Under the pieces are notes generated by a model. That model saw only the letters and a list, made by a program, of their open reading frames with translations, had not been told where the DNA came from and did no database searches. Shown here in pieces: positions 40,104 to 48,887 of a stretch of 53,574 bases of DNA. Location of the stretch: positions 1-53,574 of the forward strand of contig CAJUKE010000021.1 of NCBI GenBank assembly GCA_910587075.1, written 5' to 3'. The translations under genes and the position numbers were made by a program. Every line of letters begins with the position of its first letter. Positions within the stretch are counted from its first letter, which is position 1. Source of the DNA: an uncultured Muribaculaceae bacterium. GTDB taxonomy: Bacteria; Bacteroidota; Bacteroidia; Bacteroidales; Muribaculaceae.

Positions 40104-41426
40104 ATGGAAGCAAATATGCCTCAGGACTACGCCGCCAAGGCTCCCGCGAAGGAGGCCGCCGACGTTCGCAAGGCCGACAAGTACATATGGGCCATATATA
40201 TAGCCCTGCTGGTGGTGTCGGTCGTGGAGCTCTACAGCGCCTCGTCGCGCGAGGTGCAGGCGTCGAACGTGTTCGGCCCGCTGCTGCGCCACGGCAAGAT
40301 GCTCGTGCTCGGCGCTGGTATCACCATCGGCCTGTCGCGCATGAAGTTCAAGTGGATTATTCACCTCACGCCTATTTTCGCGCTCTTCAGCCTGGTAATC
40401 GGTTTCTACGTTTTCTTCAACGGCCAGATTATCAACGGTGCGCGCCGCTCGATGACGCTTCTCGGCATCCCCTTGCAGTCGGCCGAGCTGCTGAAGCTCG
40501 CCGTGGTGCTGTTCATCGCGTATATGATGACGCGCAAAACCAGCCAGAGCCGGGGCGTGAAGAACCTCGGCATCGTGTTCAGCGCCGGTTATGTGCTGAT
40601 ATGTTGCGGATTGCTTGTCACGCAGGGGCTTACCAACACGCTTCTGCTTATGGGTGTCTCGTTCTCGATGATGCTTATCGCCGGGGTCGATATGAGGCGG
40701 TTCATGCTTGTGATTGTGAGCTACGCGGCTATCGGCGGCGTGTTCATGGCCTTCCGGGGCGACAAGGATGAGGAGACCGCCGCGGAGACCACGGCGATCA
40801 TGACTACGGGGCGCGACCTGGAGGGTAACGAGGTGACCCACGCCCGCCAGTCGACATGGATGGCACGCATCGACCGATGGCTCGGCGACACGGTGCCCAA
40901 ATATGAGAAGAAAATCGACGCGAAGAACCGCCAGGAGATGTACTCCTACTTCGCCCAGGCTAACGGGGGGCTCCACGGGGTGCTCCCGGGCAACTCCCGC
41001 GAGACGGCCCGCCTGCCGCTCGCTTTCTCCGACTATATCTTCGCCATCATAGTCGAGGACTGGGGCTTCATAGGTGGTATGGGGCTGCTGATTCTGTACC
41101 TCTGCCTGTTGGGTAGGGCCGGCGTGATAGCCGCCCGCTGCTCCCATGTGTTCCCGGCTCTGCTTGTGATGGGTATGGCGGTGATGATCGTGTTGCAGGC
41201 GCTGTTCCATATGGCCATCGTCACCGGGGTGTTCCCGGTTTCGGGTCAGCCGCTCCCGATGATTTCCAAGGGGGGCACGTCGATTATCGCGACCTCGATC
41301 GCGTTCGGACTGATGCTGGCGGTGAGCCGTTTCGCCTCGCAGAGCAACAAGAAGAAGGAGATTATGGCCGCGGCCCTCGACCTCCCCGAGGATATGGACG
41401 CGGTGAATCCCGGCAAAATTAACTGA
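40104..41426 (+). CDS. ftsW: Septal peptidoglycan polymerase FtsW
   Basis: SEDS-family glycosyltransferase paired with the division PBP. 440 residues, multi-spanning (about ten helices). The cytoplasmic N-terminus EANMPQDYAAKAPAKEAADVRKADKY precedes the first helix. Signature near the C-terminus: GVFPVSGQPLPMISKGGTSIIATSIAFG. A long extracytoplasmic loop lies at ~215-300. The start ATG at 40104 is the first of two in frame (second at Met5). murG follows. Confidence 0.95.
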   Translation: MEANMPQDYAAKAPAKEAADVRKADKYIWAIYIALLVVSVVELYSASSREVQASNVFGPLLRHGKMLVLGAGITIGLSRMKFKWIIHLTPIFALFSLVIGFYVFFNGQIINGARRSMTLLGIPLQSAELLKLAVVLFIAYMMTRKTSQSRGVKNLGIVFSAGYVLICCGLLVTQGLTNTLLLMGVSFSMMLIAGVDMRRFMLVIVSYAAIGGVFMAFRGDKDEETAAETTAIMTTGRDLEGNEVTHARQSTWMARIDRWLGDTVPKYEKKIDAKNRQEMYSYFAQANGGLHGVLPGNSRETARLPLAFSDYIFAIIVEDWGFIGGMGLLILYLCLLGRAGVIAARCSHVFPALLVMGMAVMIVLQALFHMAIVTGVFPVSGQPLPMISKGGTSIIATSIAFGLMLAVSRFASQSNKKKEIMAAALDLPEDMDAVNPGKIN

Positions 41427-41478
41427 TTACTGAATCGTACGGGCGGCTATGGCTGCCGCATGGTTGATTATATTATAT

Positions 41479-42594
41479 ATGAGAGTATTGATTTCCGGTG
41501 GTGGCACTGGCGGACATATCTTCCCGGCCCTGGCGATCGCCGGGGCGGTTAAGCGGCTCGAACCCGGAGCCGAGATTCTCTTCGTGGGCGCCCTGGGGCG
41601 CATGGAGATGGAGCGCGTGCCGGCGGCGGGCTACCGCATCGTCGGCCTCCCCGTCGCGGGGTTCAACCGCCGCAAGCTGTGGAAGAATTTCGCCGTGCTG
41701 GCCAAGCTGTTCAAAAGTATGCGTATGGCCCGGAAGGTGCTCGACGAGTTCAAGCCCGACGTGTGTGTCGGGGTGGGGGGCTACGCCTCCGGCCCGATGC
41801 TGAAGGCGGCGCAGAAGCGGGGCATACCTACCCTGATCCAGGAGCAGAATTCCTATCCCGGGGTCACCAACAAGCTGCTGGCCGCTAAGGCCAGGGCGGT
41901 GTGCGTGGCCTACGACGGGCTGGAGCGTTTCTTCCCCGCCGACAAGATCGAGAAGACGGGCAACCCGGTGCGCTCCGGGATTTCCGACTCGCCGCTCCGC
42001 CCCGAGGAGGCCAAGGCGGCGCTCGGCTTCGCTCCCGACGCTCCGCTTGTGGCGGTTGTCGGGGGCAGTCTCGGGGCGCGTACAGTCAACGACTCCATGA
42101 AGCTCGCCCTGGGAGCGATTCTCGACACCGGCGCGTCGGTGCTTTGGCAGACGGGCAAGCTCTACGATGCCGAATGCCAGGCGTTTGTCAAGGATTTCCT
42201 CGCCGAGAGGCCCGAGGCCGCCGCGAGGTTGAAGGTGAGCCCGTTCATCGACCGTATGGACCTGGTGTACGCCGGTGCCGACGTAATGGTTTCCCGCGCC
42301 GGGGCTTCGACGATTTCGGAGATTCAGATCGCGGGGATGGTGTCGGTGTTGGTGCCGTCGCCCAATGTCGCGGAGGACCATCAGCGCCACAACGCCGAGG
42401 CGCTCGCCAACCGGGGCGCCGCCGTGATGGTGCTCGACCGCGACTGCCGCGAGGGGTTGGCCGGGGCCGTCACCTCGTTGCTGGCCGACCCGGAACGCCG
42501 GGCCTCCATCAGCCGCGAGGCCAAGGCCATGGCGCTCCCCGGGGCTGACGACCTTATCGCCGAGCGGTTACTGTATATCGTTAAAAACAAATAG
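41479..42594 (+). CDS. murG: UDP-GlcNAc transferase MurG (lipid II synthase)
   Basis: Transfers GlcNAc to lipid I on the inner membrane face. 371 residues from the ATG at 41479 (MRVLISGGGTGGHIFPALAIA); the frame reaches back to 41449, but the canonical N-terminus is at 41479. The glycine-rich GGTGGH loop and the second-domain motif SRAGASTISEIQIAG with VPSPNVAEDHQRHNAEAL are present. Followed by a 186-base AT-rich spacer. Confidence 0.97.
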   Translation: MRVLISGGGTGGHIFPALAIAGAVKRLEPGAEILFVGALGRMEMERVPAAGYRIVGLPVAGFNRRKLWKNFAVLAKLFKSMRMARKVLDEFKPDVCVGVGGYASGPMLKAAQKRGIPTLIQEQNSYPGVTNKLLAAKARAVCVAYDGLERFFPADKIEKTGNPVRSGISDSPLRPEEAKAALGFAPDAPLVAVVGGSLGARTVNDSMKLALGAILDTGASVLWQTGKLYDAECQAFVKDFLAERPEAAARLKVSPFIDRMDLVYAGADVMVSRAGASTISEIQIAGMVSVLVPSPNVAEDHQRHNAEALANRGAAVMVLDRDCREGLAGAVTSLLADPERRASISREAKAMALPGADDLIAERLLYIVKNK

Positions 42595-42780
42595 GGCGGC
42601 GGAAGCGTTGTAACGATTGACGGGCGGTTTTGTTCGTCCTTAAAGGTTTTTTAAACAAGCTCTTAATTTGAATAATAAGCGAGTTTGTGATATGAATTTG
42701 ATATGAATTAATGTATTGATGATAATCTAATTCATTAGGATCTTACTTCATAACTCATAACTCTGACTTAGTACTTACTT
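42595..42780 (+). other. AT-rich spacer murG-murC with short tandem repeats
   Basis: 186 bases, clearly AT-richer than the surroundings. Contains two head-to-tail copies of TGATATGAATT (42688-42709) and a doubled CATAACT near 42750. No full promoter consensus was found (TTAATTTG at 42663-42670 lacks a spaced -33), although a promoter for murC-ftsZ would be expected about here. Confidence 0.5.
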
Positions 42781-44169
42781 ATGGAGAAGAACAATATATA
42801 TTTCGTGGGAGCCGGCGGCATCGGTATGGCCGCGCTCGAACGTTATTTCCTCGCCAACGGTTGCCGCGTGGCGGGCTACGACCGCACCCCCTCCGAACTG
42901 ACCGACGACCTGCGGGCCGAGGGGGTGGAGATTACCTTCACCGACGATGAGGCGGAGATTCCGGCCGCGTTCCGCGACCCGGCTTCGACTCTGGTGGTCT
43001 ACACCCCGGCGGTTCCGGCCGACAGCCGCATCCTCAGCTATTTCCGCAACAATGGTTTCGAGGTGGTGAAGCGCGCCCGTCTGTTGGGCGAGGTCACCCG
43101 CCAGAGCAAGAGCCTCTGCTTCGCGGGGACCCACGGCAAGACCACCACTTCGTCGATGGCCGCACACATTCTCCAGACCCAGGGCACCGGCTGCGACGCG
43201 TTTCTCGGCGGGGTGCTCCGCAACTACGGCACCAATTTCCTGCTGAGCGCGAGCTCACCCTTCTCGGTGATCGAGGCCGACGAGTATGACCGCTCGTTCC
43301 ACCAGCTCACCCCCTATATCGCGGTGGTTACCTCCACGGACCCCGACCATCTCGACATATACGGCGACGAGGAGGGGTATCTCGAAGGATTCGCCCGCTT
43401 CACCGAGCTGGTGCGCCCCGACGGCGCCCTGCTGATCCATAAGGACTTGAAACTGAAGCCGCGCCCCGCCGAAGGTGTGCGCGTCTACACTTATTCGAAG
43501 GATGACGGCGACTTCCACGCGTCCTATATCCGCCGCGGCCACGGGGTCATAACCTTCGACTTCGTGTTCCCCGGGGGGAAGGTGCGCGACATCTCGCTCG
43601 GCGTGCCGGTTGAGGTGAATATCGAGAACGCCGTCGCGGCGCTGGCCGCCGTGTGGCTCACGGGCCAGTTCGACGCCGTGAAGGCCCGCGAGGCTATCGC
43701 CTCCTTCCAGGGGGCGAAGCGCCGTTTCGAGTTCTGGCTCCGCGAGGAGGGGCCCGAGGGCAGGGTAATCATTGACGATTATGCCCACCACCCCGACGAA
43801 CTTGAAGCCTCAATTTCTTCGGTGAAAGCGCTTTATCCGGGTCGCGAGATCACGGTGGCTTTCCAGCCGCACCTCTACACCCGCACCCGCGACTTCGCCG
43901 ACGGCTTCGCCCGGGCGCTGTCGCTGGCCGACCGCGTGTGGCTCCTGCCGATCTATCCGGCCCGCGAGGAGCCGATTCCCGGGGTCGACTCCGAGATGAT
44001 ACTTTCCGGCGTTACTTGCGAAAATAAGGAGTTAATTCCTTACGACGGCTTGATTAATAAGATAAAAAGCGCTAACTTTGACATTCTGTTGACGGCCGGA
44101 GCGGGCGATATCGCCAACCTCCTTCCGGGAATCGCCGCCGCTGCCGCCGAAACCGCCAAAAAGAACTAA
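42781..44169 (+). CDS. murC: UDP-MurNAc: L-alanine ligase
   Basis: First amino acid addition of the cytoplasmic peptidoglycan pathway. 462 residues. N-terminal YFVGAGGIGMAALERYF binds UDP; the ATP loop is FAGTHGKTTTSSMAAH; EADEYDRSFHQL and IDDYAHHPDE are typical. Stop is followed after 5 bases by the GTG start of ftsQ. Lower similarity in the C-terminal third is normal for the family. Confidence 0.97.
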   Translation: MEKNNIYFVGAGGIGMAALERYFLANGCRVAGYDRTPSELTDDLRAEGVEITFTDDEAEIPAAFRDPASTLVVYTPAVPADSRILSYFRNNGFEVVKRARLLGEVTRQSKSLCFAGTHGKTTTSSMAAHILQTQGTGCDAFLGGVLRNYGTNFLLSASSPFSVIEADEYDRSFHQLTPYIAVVTSTDPDHLDIYGDEEGYLEGFARFTELVRPDGALLIHKDLKLKPRPAEGVRVYTYSKDDGDFHASYIRRGHGVITFDFVFPGGKVRDISLGVPVEVNIENAVAALAAVWLTGQFDAVKAREAIASFQGAKRRFEFWLREEGPEGRVIIDDYAHHPDELEASISSVKALYPGREITVAFQPHLYTRTRDFADGFARALSLADRVWLLPIYPAREEPIPGVDSEMILSGVTCENKELIPYDGLINKIKSANFDILLTAGAGDIANLLPGIAAAAAETAKKN

Positions 44170-44174
44170 CGAAA

Positions 44175-45035
44175 GTGACCAAAACCGGAGTAATACGCTG
44201 CCTGTTGTCGGTGATTCTCGCCGTCTACCTCGGCTTCGCCCTCGTTCTGGCCGACGATATGTCGGCCCGCGAAAAGTGCGTCGGGGTCGACGTCGTTGTC
44301 AACGGCGACGCCAACGCCGGGCGCGACGTGCGCGCCGAGGTCGAGCGGCTGCTCCGAGGGTGGGGCATCCCCGGGGGCGAGAAACCCCTGGCGCGGGTCA
44401 ACACCCAGTGGATCGAGGACCGGCTCCGCCGCCTGCAGTTCACCGAGGACGTGGAGGTGGAGCGCCTTCCCGACGGGCGTCTGCGCGTCACGGTCACCCC
44501 GATGATACCCGTGGCCCGAGTGTTTTCGGCCCGGGGTTCCTACTACGTCAACCGCGAGGGGAAGCGCGCCAAGGCCGACATCACCTACCGCCGCGACGTG
44601 CCGCTGCTGTTCGGCGAGTTCGACTCGGTGCACCCGGCCACGGAGCTCCTCCCGGTGATCGACTATGTGGGCGCCCACGAGCGCTGGAGCCACCTCATAA
44701 GCCAGTACAGGGTGCTCCCCGGTTCGCGCGACATCATTCTGGTGCCTATGATCCGCGGCCATGTGATCAACATCGGCGACACCGCCGACCTCGCGTCGAA
44801 ACTGGCACGCGTCGAGGCGATTTACGACAAGGTGCTCCCCCTCAAAGGGTGGGAGTTCTACGATACGATTTCCGTGAAGTGGGGGGGCCAGGTGGTCGCC
44901 TCGCGTCGCGAGAAGCCCCTGCCGGAGCCGGCCATCCTCTTCGACCAGGAGGGTGAGGCCGAGGTGGAGGATGTCAACTCAATGCTCGTGGCGACGGCTA
45001 CTGACACCTGCGCCGTGAAGCAACCCAGATTCTGA
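44175..45035 (+). CDS. ftsQ: Cell division protein FtsQ-like
   Basis: 286-residue bitopic membrane protein of the divisome, placed between murC and ftsA as in most dcw clusters. GTG start; short cytoplasmic part, one helix (CLLSVILAVYLGFALVLA, residues ~9-26), then a periplasmic part that carries a POTRA-like region (CVGVDVVVNGD...ARVNTQWIEDRLRRLQFTEDVEVERLPDGRLRVTVT in parts) and a beta domain. The C-terminal ~40 residues are acidic and weakly conserved. Identification is by topology and context more than by motif. Confidence 0.85.
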   Translation: MTKTGVIRCLLSVILAVYLGFALVLADDMSAREKCVGVDVVVNGDANAGRDVRAEVERLLRGWGIPGGEKPLARVNTQWIEDRLRRLQFTEDVEVERLPDGRLRVTVTPMIPVARVFSARGSYYVNREGKRAKADITYRRDVPLLFGEFDSVHPATELLPVIDYVGAHERWSHLISQYRVLPGSRDIILVPMIRGHVINIGDTADLASKLARVEAIYDKVLPLKGWEFYDTISVKWGGQVVASRREKPLPEPAILFDQEGEAEVEDVNSMLVATATDTCAVKQPRF

Positions 45036-45065
45036 ACCTAACACGATAAAATATATACAGCATAA

Positions 45066-46412
45066 ATGTCTGACAGATACATAGCAGCAATCGAATTCGG
45101 CAGTTCCAAAATCCGCGGTGGGGTGGGGCTGGCCGACGCTGCCGGCCACCTCGACGTGGTGGCTGTCGAAGAGGAGAAACTCACCGGGCGGGTGCGCTAC
45201 GGCTGCATCCAGAATGTTGACGTGAGCAACACCATACAGCGTATCTTCGAGCGTCTCGAAGGGTACCCCCGCGTGGAACCCCGCAAAATCAAGGGGGTCT
45301 ACGTCTCGCTCGGCGGCCGCTCTATGGTGAGCGACCTGGCCGAGGTTTCCTCGACTTTCCCCTCCGAGATGGAAATCACCGAGCAGATTATCGACTCCCT
45401 CAAGGAGCAGGCCGCGGCCACCGCTCCCGAAGGCTACGACGTGGCCGAGGTGGTGCCGGTGAAGTTCTCTGTCGACAACAAGAGCGTGTCGAACCCCGTC
45501 GGGTCCTACGGCACGACGGTGAGCGCGACGATGCTCGTGATCGTGTGCGCCACTTCGGTAAAGCGCATGATACGCCGCGTGGTCAACGAGCGCCTGGCGC
45601 TCGACATCTGCGGCTATGTGACCCGTCCGACAGCCGAGGCGGCCATCGTGCTCTCCGAGGAGGAGAAGCGCCTGGGGTGCATGCTCGTCGATTTCGGGGC
45701 CGAGACCACCACGGTGGCCATCTACAAGGATGGCGCGCCGGTGTATGTGGCGACCCTCCCGATGGGCTCGCGCAATATCTCGCTCGACCTGGTGGCCCTG
45801 AACCACACCGAGGAGCGCGCCGAGGAGATTAAGAAGGTGAGCGGCAACGCTATGCCGGTCGACGGCCAGCACCGCCACGGCGCCGACGGCATCGACTACA
45901 CCGAGGTCAACAACTACGTTCACGCCCGCGCCGCCGAAATCGTTTCAAACATTCTCGCACAGATCGAATACGCCGGGCTCAAGCCGCAGTCGCTCCCCAA
46001 GGGGATCGTGATTATCGGCGCCGGGGGCCGTCTGCGCGGCTTCTCGGAGCTGCTTGAACAGCATTCCAAGCTGAAGGTGCGCCAGGGCGCCCCGTCGAGC
46101 GTGGTGCGCATATCCGACAGCCAGATACACCCCGCCGAGAACATCGACATCATAGCAGTGCTCGCCGGAGCCGCCAAGATGCGCGGCGGCGAGTGTTTCG
46201 ACTCCCCCGCCAAGGAGGAAACCTCTCCCGCCTCGAACTACAACGAGCTCTACGGCGAGGACGCCGGAAATGGCGCCGACGAAGCCGGTGCCGACGTTTT
46301 CGAGCCTGAAAAGCCGAAACCCCCGCGCCGCAGCGTGTTCCAGATTATCAGCGAGAAGCTCTCCAACACGTTCGGCAGTCCCGGCGACTCGTTCGACGAT
46401 GACGACGAATAA
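45066..46412 (+). CDS. ftsA: Cell division protein FtsA
   Basis: Actin-like protein that tethers FtsZ to the membrane. 448 residues. MSDRYIAAIEFGSSKIRGGV is the phosphate 1 loop, CMLVDFGAETTTVAIYKDG phosphate 2 and GIVIIGAGGRLRGF the adenosine motif. The C-terminus holds an amphipathic helix, RRSVFQIISEKLSNTFG, that fits a membrane-targeting helix, but it is followed by an acidic tail (DSFDDDDE) rather than ending the protein. ftsZ follows after 29 bases. Confidence 0.96.
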   Translation: MSDRYIAAIEFGSSKIRGGVGLADAAGHLDVVAVEEEKLTGRVRYGCIQNVDVSNTIQRIFERLEGYPRVEPRKIKGVYVSLGGRSMVSDLAEVSSTFPSEMEITEQIIDSLKEQAAATAPEGYDVAEVVPVKFSVDNKSVSNPVGSYGTTVSATMLVIVCATSVKRMIRRVVNERLALDICGYVTRPTAEAAIVLSEEEKRLGCMLVDFGAETTTVAIYKDGAPVYVATLPMGSRNISLDLVALNHTEERAEEIKKVSGNAMPVDGQHRHGADGIDYTEVNNYVHARAAEIVSNILAQIEYAGLKPQSLPKGIVIIGAGGRLRGFSELLEQHSKLKVRQGAPSSVVRISDSQIHPAENIDIIAVLAGAAKMRGGECFDSPAKEETSPASNYNELYGEDAGNGADEAGADVFEPEKPKPPRRSVFQIISEKLSNTFGSPGDSFDDDDE

Positions 46413-46441
46413 TTCCTAACACCCACGATACAAACAGCTAT

Positions 46442-47839
46442 ATGACAAGCGACGATATAAACAATCTCTCCAATTTCCTCGAAGCGCCCCGCCAGGGGGT
46501 GATCATCAAGGCGATAGGTGTCGGCGGTGGCGGCAACAACGCCGTCAACCATATGTTCGCGCAGAACATCGAGCAGGTGTCGTTCGCCGTGTGCAATACC
46601 GACCGCCAGGCGCTCAACAACTCGCCGGTGCCCAACCGCGTGCTCCTCGGGCCCTCGATCACCGCCGGACTCGGCGCGGGCAACGACCCCGAAATCGCCA
46701 AACAGGCCGCCGAGGAGAGCGCCGACGACATCTCGAAGCTCTTCGACGACGGCACCAAGATGGTGTTCATCACCGCCGGCATGGGTGGCGGCACCGGCAC
46801 TGGCGCAGCGCCAGTGGTGGCCAAGATAGCCCGCGACCGCGGCCTGCTGACCGTCGGCATCGTCACCATCCCCTTCCTCTTCGAGGGTGAGCGGAAAATC
46901 ATCAAGGCGCTCGACGGCGCCGAGGAGCTCAGCAAGTATGTCGACTCGCTGCTGGTGGTCAACAACGAGCAGCTCACCGAAATCTACCCCGACCTCGACT
47001 GGCTCAACGCCTTCGGAAAGGCCGACGACACCCTCTCAAACGCCGCCCGCTCGATTTCCGAGCTGGTTACCTGCACGGGCCACATCAACCTCGACTTCAA
47101 CGACGTTGACCGCACGCTGCGCAATGGCGGCGCCGCGATTATCTCCACCGGCTACGGCGAGGGTGAGCACCGCGTAACCAAGGCCATCAACGACGCCCTG
47201 AACTCCCCGCTGCTGAAGAACCGCGACATAATGGGGTCGAAGCACCTCCTGTTCAACCTCTACTTCTCGCCCCAGGCCGAGCGCAAGTTCGCCATGGGTG
47301 AGGCCAACGAGCTTACCTCCTTCATCTCGCAGATCGACAAGAACGTCGACGTAATCTACGGTATCGCCTTCGACGACACCCTCGGCGACCGCATCAAGAT
47401 TACCATTCTCGCCTCAGGCTTCGAACTGGTGATCAAGGGCGACCGCAAGCTCAAGACCAAGGCGCGCGAGGAGGGCCACCACCTCGGGGGCTTCAACCCC
47501 CGGGCCGAGGCCGCCGCCGAGCAGCCCGCCGCTGCCGACGTGCTTTCCGAGGCTTACGGCAAGGAAAAGATCGACGATCTCAACAAGAAGCGCGAAACGC
47601 TCCGCTACGTCATTCTGCGCCCCGAGCAGTTCAACGACGACGCCGTGATTGAGAAGTTCGAGCGCAACCCGGCCTACAACCGCGACCGCAACCTCACCGA
47701 CGAGCTCCGCAACGATACCGGCACCATGCCCGCGCCCGCCGCGCCCCAGCAGACCGCCCCCTCGGCCCCCGCCCCGCTGGCCGACCAGCCCCGCCCCTCG
47801 GCCCCCATCCCCCCCGCCAGCCGCGAAATCAAATTCTGA
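46442..47839 (+). CDS. ftsZ: Cell division GTPase FtsZ
   Basis: Tubulin-like GTPase forming the Z ring. 465 residues. AIGVGGGGNNAVNHM is the N-terminal nucleotide motif and GMGGGTGTGAAPVVA the tubulin signature loop. The GTPase and C-terminal domains end near residue 350; then a linker rich in Ala/Pro runs to the end, IPPASREIKF. That terminus differs from the usual (D/I)IPxFLRR-like peptide bound by FtsA, so its interaction peptide may be diverged. Last dcw gene; no strong terminator directly behind it. Confidence 0.97.
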   Translation: MTSDDINNLSNFLEAPRQGVIIKAIGVGGGGNNAVNHMFAQNIEQVSFAVCNTDRQALNNSPVPNRVLLGPSITAGLGAGNDPEIAKQAAEESADDISKLFDDGTKMVFITAGMGGGTGTGAAPVVAKIARDRGLLTVGIVTIPFLFEGERKIIKALDGAEELSKYVDSLLVVNNEQLTEIYPDLDWLNAFGKADDTLSNAARSISELVTCTGHINLDFNDVDRTLRNGGAAIISTGYGEGEHRVTKAINDALNSPLLKNRDIMGSKHLLFNLYFSPQAERKFAMGEANELTSFISQIDKNVDVIYGIAFDDTLGDRIKITILASGFELVIKGDRKLKTKAREEGHHLGGFNPRAEAAAEQPAAADVLSEAYGKEKIDDLNKKRETLRYVILRPEQFNDDAVIEKFERNPAYNRDRNLTDELRNDTGTMPAPAAPQQTAPSAPAPLADQPRPSAPIPPASREIKF

Positions 47840-47918
47840 TTGCGGCTAAAAGCTATGTGAAAAATCCGAGCAGCCTTTAAATAAAGGGACGGATGTTGCC
47901 GAATTGTCAACCCGGCGG

Positions 47919-47935
47919 AAAAGTTTACAACTTTT
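47919..47935. repeat. AT-rich perfect inverted repeat behind ftsZ
   Basis: AAAAGTT-TAC-AACTTTT, 7-bp arms with a 3-base loop, about 80 bases behind the ftsZ stop. It could be a weak terminator of the dcw operon or a protein-binding site just upstream of the promoter at 47948-47978. Confidence 0.4.
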
Positions 47936-47947
47936 AACAAAAAAAGT

Positions 47948-47978
47948 GTGCATACTCTTGTAAAAGGTTGTAATTTTG
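47948..47978 (+). promoter_or_regulatory. Candidate promoter of the small RNA
   Basis: TAATTTTG at 47971-47978 matches TAnnTTTG exactly; 20 bases upstream the -33 position reads GTG (47948-47950) rather than TTG. Predicted start around 47985. No open frame follows, only a structured stretch and a terminator. Confidence 0.55.
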
Positions 47979-47984
47979 CAGTGT

Positions 47985-48109
47985 CGGAAAGCGATAGCGA
48001 CCGATACCTCCGGAAACGGAGTCAAAATTGCAAGATTGTTAGACGAAAAGAATATATACTTGAATTTTGGTTATGAGGGAGGAGTCAATCTGTGAAGATT
48101 GACTCTTTT
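47985..48109 (+). ncRNA. Candidate small RNA gene behind ftsZ (about 125 nt)
   Basis: Between a -7 element and a clear terminator lies a ~125-base stretch with no open frame. Near its 5' end CTCCG-GAAA-CGGAG (48008-48021) is a 5-bp hairpin with a stable GAAA tetraloop. The middle (48022-48074) is AU-rich and unpaired. The 3' end is the terminator hairpin 48082-48105. CCTCC at 48007-48011 could alternatively pair with GGAGG at 48078-48082. It could be a regulatory RNA, a 6S-like RNA, or a processed 3' end of the ftsZ message; I do not recognise a known family. Confidence 0.5.
48082..48109 (+). terminator. Rho-independent terminator of the candidate small RNA
   Basis: Perfect 9-bp stem GAGTCAATC (48082-48090) / GATTGACTC (48097-48105), six-base loop, followed by TTTTC. 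Confidence 0.85.
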
Positions 48110-48132
48110 CAATTATATATACCCGGGGTAGT

Positions 48133-48314
48133 GGGCTTGGGGGCTGATTGGTTCCATCGGACGGGTCGGACGATTAGAGAAGCCGGGCGGTTGAGGCAGG
48201 GCTGTTTAGGCGGGTTCAAAGTACATTTTCATTTTATCGTGCTATCAGGCGGTCGGGTGCGCTCGCGTCTGACCCGTCCGACCCGTCCGACGGAGCCAGT
48301 TTGCCCCCAAGCCC
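48133..48314. repeat. Inverted repeat with 40-base arms (35 of 40 match) around ~100 bases
   Basis: Left arm 48133-48172 and right arm 48275-48314 are inverted copies with five mismatches. Each holds the motif CGGACGGGTCGGACG at its inner end and GGGCTTGGGGGC at its outer end. The 102-base interior has no open frame. The right arm is adjacent to an extra copy of the unit GTCCGACCC. It resembles a MITE/BIME-type element. No target duplication was recognised at its ends. Confidence 0.8.
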
Positions 48315-48340
48315 TTATTAGTCCCAAGCCGCCCACTCGG

Positions 48341-48868
48341 TTACCTCAGCCTCAGGTAGAAGTGCCAGATGGCCAGCGCGGACGATACGGCGACGTTGAG
48401 CGAGTGCTTGGTGCCCTCCTGGGGGATTTCCAGGCAGAGGTCGCAGGCATCGACCACGTCCTGTCGCACCCCGTTGACCTCGTGACCAGCGATCACGGCG
48501 TAGCGCTTCCCTTTCTCGGGGCGGAACTCATCGAGCTTCACGCTGTCGTGGGCCAGTTCGAGGGCGCACACCACCGCCCCCTCCTCGCGGAGCTTAGCGA
48601 CGGCCTCCAGCGTGTCGGCGTAATACTCCCAGCTGACGGTTTCCTCAGCCCCGAGGGCAGTCTTATGGATTTCGGGCGAGGGTGGGGTGGCCGAGATGCC
48701 GCAAAGCATCACCCGCTCGACGCGGAACGCGTCGGAGGTGCGGAACACCGAGCCGATGTTGTTGAGGCTCCGTACGTTGTCGAGCACTATGGTCAGCGGT
48801 ATCTTCGGGGCCTGGCGAAACTCCTCGGGAGTGGCGCGGCACATTTCCCATATGGTCTTTTTCTGCAT
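48341..48868 (-). CDS. SpoU/TrmH-family RNA 2'-O-methyltransferase
   Basis: 175 residues, SPOUT fold. Motif 1 NNIGSVFRTSDAF, motif 2 AVIAGHEVNGV and motif 3 IPQEGTKHSLNVAVSSALA are visible, so it is a SAM-dependent ribose methyltransferase of tRNA or rRNA; which nucleotide cannot be told. Motif 2 normally reads GNExxG; here a histidine replaces the asparagine. No N-terminal substrate-binding extension beyond ~20 residues. Transcribed away from rbfA; a -7 element for it lies at 48888-48895. Confidence 0.92.
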   Translation of the reverse strand: MQKKTIWEMCRATPEEFRQAPKIPLTIVLDNVRSLNNIGSVFRTSDAFRVERVMLCGISATPPSPEIHKTALGAEETVSWEYYADTLEAVAKLREEGAVVCALELAHDSVKLDEFRPEKGKRYAVIAGHEVNGVRQDVVDACDLCLEIPQEGTKHSLNVAVSSALAIWHFYLRLR

Positions 48869-48887
48869 GGATGGCGCTATTTGAGCG

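Noticed and set aside
42663..42670. TTAATTTG as a murC promoter -7 element
   Set aside because: Second base deviates and no TTG lies at 19-21 bases upstream; nearest TTTTG is 30 bases away.
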